In this document: positions 21,570 through 23,017 of the stretch, piece after piece | Layout of the letters: every line of letters starts with the position of its first letter | How positions within the stretch are numbered: position 1 is the stretch's first letter | Assembly: GCA_019246385.1 (NCBI GenBank) | Contig: JAFAQP010000012.1 | Coordinates: 1-23,017, forward strand | Direction: 5' to 3' | DNA length: 23,017 nt | Origin: Patescibacteria group bacterium | Lineage (GTDB): Bacteria; Patescibacteriota; Minisyncoccia; Phycocordibacterales; Phycocordibacteraceae | Notes under the pieces: generated by a model | Told to the model about the DNA's origin: nothing | The model's input: only the letters and a program-made list of their open reading frames with translations | The model's database searches: none | Program-made: the position numbers and the translations under genes

Positions 21570-23017
21570 ATGGCTCAAAGGCTTCAGCGTCCTCCAGTTC
21601 TGCAACGATATTTCATCATCGATTTCGACAGCACGTTCGTCCGGGATGAGTCGCTTGATCTTCTTGCCGATATCGCTCTAACCGGTAAAAAAGACAAAGA
21701 CGCCACTCTTAAAAAAATATCCGCAATCACCAAGAGAGGAATGGAAGGCAAGATTCCTTTCTCGGAATCTCTCTCTCGTCGTTTGAAGCTATTTTCAGCC
21801 GACCGGACACACGTGAAAGCTGCCGCAGAATATTTGCAGGGCCGCGCGAGCCTCTCTATAGAGCGGAATCGCAACTTTTTCGTAAAGAACGCGGATCGGA
21901 TCTATATCATTTCAGGCGGTTTTAAGGAATACATCGAGCCCGTCGTCGCGCGGTTCGGAATTTCGAAAAGCCACGTGCTCGCGAATTCCTTCGTCTTCGG
22001 AACAAAAGGAAAAATACGCGGCGCGAAAGGCCCGCTAACAAAAGAAAAAGGAAAGGCTGAGGCAATTGCCGCGCTGAAGCTCAAAGGAGAGGTCGTTGTC
22101 ATTGGTGACGGCATGACCGATTACGGGATAAAACAATCCGGCGTCGCGAACGTTTTTTTCGCTTTTACGGAAAACGTTGAAAGGGCTGCCGTCGTGAAGA
22201 AGGCCGATCACACGGTGAAAAGCTTCGATGAAGTTCTGTATCATTACCGTCTGCCGCGGGCGGTCTTCTATCCGCACGGTCGGCTCGAGGTCCTTCTCAT
22301 GGAAAATATCCATCCAGCGGCTGAAAAATATTTTTTGGAACAAGGATGCCGCGTGCGCGTGATACCGAAGGCGCTTTCCGAAAGCGAGCTTATGAAGGAG
22401 ATAGAAAACGTCGCAATACTGGGTATTCGCTCGACAACTCAAATTTCAAAACACGTTTTCGATGCGGCTCCGCGCCTTATCGCAGTAGGAGCATTCTGCA
22501 TCGGTACGAATCAAATAGACCTCGCGACGGCATCCGAAAAAGGAATAGCGGTTTTTAACGCCCCGTATTCGAACGGACGGAGCGTGGTCGAGCTTGCGAT
22601 AGGGCTTATCATTATTTTGGCTCGCCGGATAAGCGATAAAAGTGCTTCGCTCCACAGCGGGGTCTGGGATAAATCCGCCGCCGGAGCTCATGAGGTGCGA
22701 GGAATGACCGTAGGCATCGTCGGATACGGGAATATCGGCTCGCAACTTTCGATGCTTGCAGAAGCAATCGGCATGCGCGTCGTTTTTTATGATGCGGTAG
22801 AGCGGCCGGCGCTGGGGAACGCAAAACGCGCGTCTTCTCTGCCGGAGCTTCTTGAAGCGAGCGATGTCGTAACGCTTCATGTAGACGGGCGACCCGATAA
22901 CAATCAGCTTTTCGGTCGGCGGGAGTTTGCTCAAATGCGCCGGGGCGCCTTCTTTTTGAACTTAAGCAGGGGACACATAGTTGATATCCAAGCGCTCGCC
23001 GACGCTCTTAAGAGCGG
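21570..23017 (+). CDS. Phosphoserine phosphatase / 3-phosphoglycerate dehydrogenase fusion (3' end outside window)
   Basis: A frame open from ATG 21570 to the window edge (482 residues, no stop), so the gene continues beyond. Residues 1 to about 225 are a SerB-like HAD phosphatase: IIDFDSTF with Asp18/Asp20, IISGGF with Ser115, a Lys-rich motif III region and VIGDGMTDYG with Asp180. From about 230 the sequence becomes a SerA-like dehydrogenase very close to the E. coli type: AVGAFCIGTNQIDL, NAPYSNGRSVVELAIGL, VGIVGYGNIGS (Gly385-387-390), LEASDVVTLHV and NLSRGHIVD with the catalytic Arg. The catalytic Glu and His lie past the edge. The two domains catalyse the last and first steps of serine synthesis from 3-phosphoglycerate; the middle step needs a transaminase (SerC), not seen here. 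Confidence 0.88.
   Translation, partial: MAQRLQRPPVLQRYFIIDFDSTFVRDESLDLLADIALTGKKDKDATLKKISAITKRGMEGKIPFSESLSRRLKLFSADRTHVKAAAEYLQGRASLSIERNRNFFVKNADRIYIISGGFKEYIEPVVARFGISKSHVLANSFVFGTKGKIRGAKGPLTKEKGKAEAIAALKLKGEVVVIGDGMTDYGIKQSGVANVFFAFTENVERAAVVKKADHTVKSFDEVLYHYRLPRAVFYPHGRLEVLLMENIHPAAEKYFLEQGCRVRVIPKALSESELMKEIENVAILGIRSTTQISKHVFDAAPRLIAVGAFCIGTNQIDLATASEKGIAVFNAPYSNGRSVVELAIGLIIILARRISDKSASLHSGVWDKSAAGAHEVRGMTVGIVGYGNIGSQLSMLAEAIGMRVVFYDAVERPALGNAKRASSLPELLEASDVVTLHVDGRPDNNQLFGRREFAQMRRGAFFLNLSRGHIVDIQALADALKS

Noticed and set aside
1..23017. UGA read as glycine, as in SR1/Gracilibacteria
   Set aside because: Genes end properly at TGA (for example 316, 1442, 4981, 5790) with the next gene starting at once, and no core motif contains in-frame TGA.

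Overview
The window (about 23 kb) looks like a chromosomal segment of a Candidate Phyla Radiation bacterium (Patescibacteria, probably a Parcubacteria-like lineage). The reasons are one very divergent but covariation-consistent 16S rRNA gene not linked to 23S/5S, very tight gene packing, an archaeal-type UMP kinase, short SecD/SecF, and standard-code genes ending in TGA as well as TAA/TAG. The lineage is my inference. No mobile element, CRISPR array or phage gene was seen.

Layout, left to right. (1) 1-4981, cell envelope: the tail of an Ig-like/FxLYD-type protein, a SEDS family FtsW/RodA protein, a convergent GT4 glycosyltransferase, a polyprenyl-phosphate sugar-1-phosphate transferase and an NAD-dependent sugar epimerase. 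(2) 4978-8691: folD, a HAD phosphatase, secD and secF, with ATGA overlaps. (3) 8678-10250: UMP kinase on the minus strand and a divergent, unrecognised membrane-anchored Thr/Pro-rich protein. (4) 10251-12398: a structured rRNA leader (promoter, small terminated transcript, long hairpin), the 16S gene, and a 27-bp processing stem that encloses it. (5) 12399-21458: a polyamine locus with arginine decarboxylase on the plus strand, an unrelated-looking Cys-containing membrane protein, and then on the minus strand tRNA-Ile, aguB, aguA, aspartate kinase, aspartate-semialdehyde dehydrogenase, carboxyspermidine dehydrogenase and carboxyspermidine decarboxylase. (6) 21570-end: a phosphoserine phosphatase/3-phosphoglycerate dehydrogenase fusion that runs off the window.

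How the genes work together: the polyamine genes form an apparently complete route from arginine and aspartate to spermidine. Arginine goes to agmatine, N-carbamoylputrescine and putrescine; aspartate goes to aspartyl phosphate and aspartate semialdehyde; the two branches join as carboxyspermidine, which is decarboxylated to spermidine.

The most striking signal concerns translation initiation. The 3' tail of the 16S gene lacks the CCUCC anti-Shine-Dalgarno core (it reads AUUCC at the aligned position). At the same time at least eight genes have a -10 promoter box only 6-10 nt before the start codon, as expected of leaderless mRNAs. The 16S also carries compensated base-pair swaps in the neck helix h28, the 530 pseudoknot and the decoding-site helix h44, all normally near-invariant.
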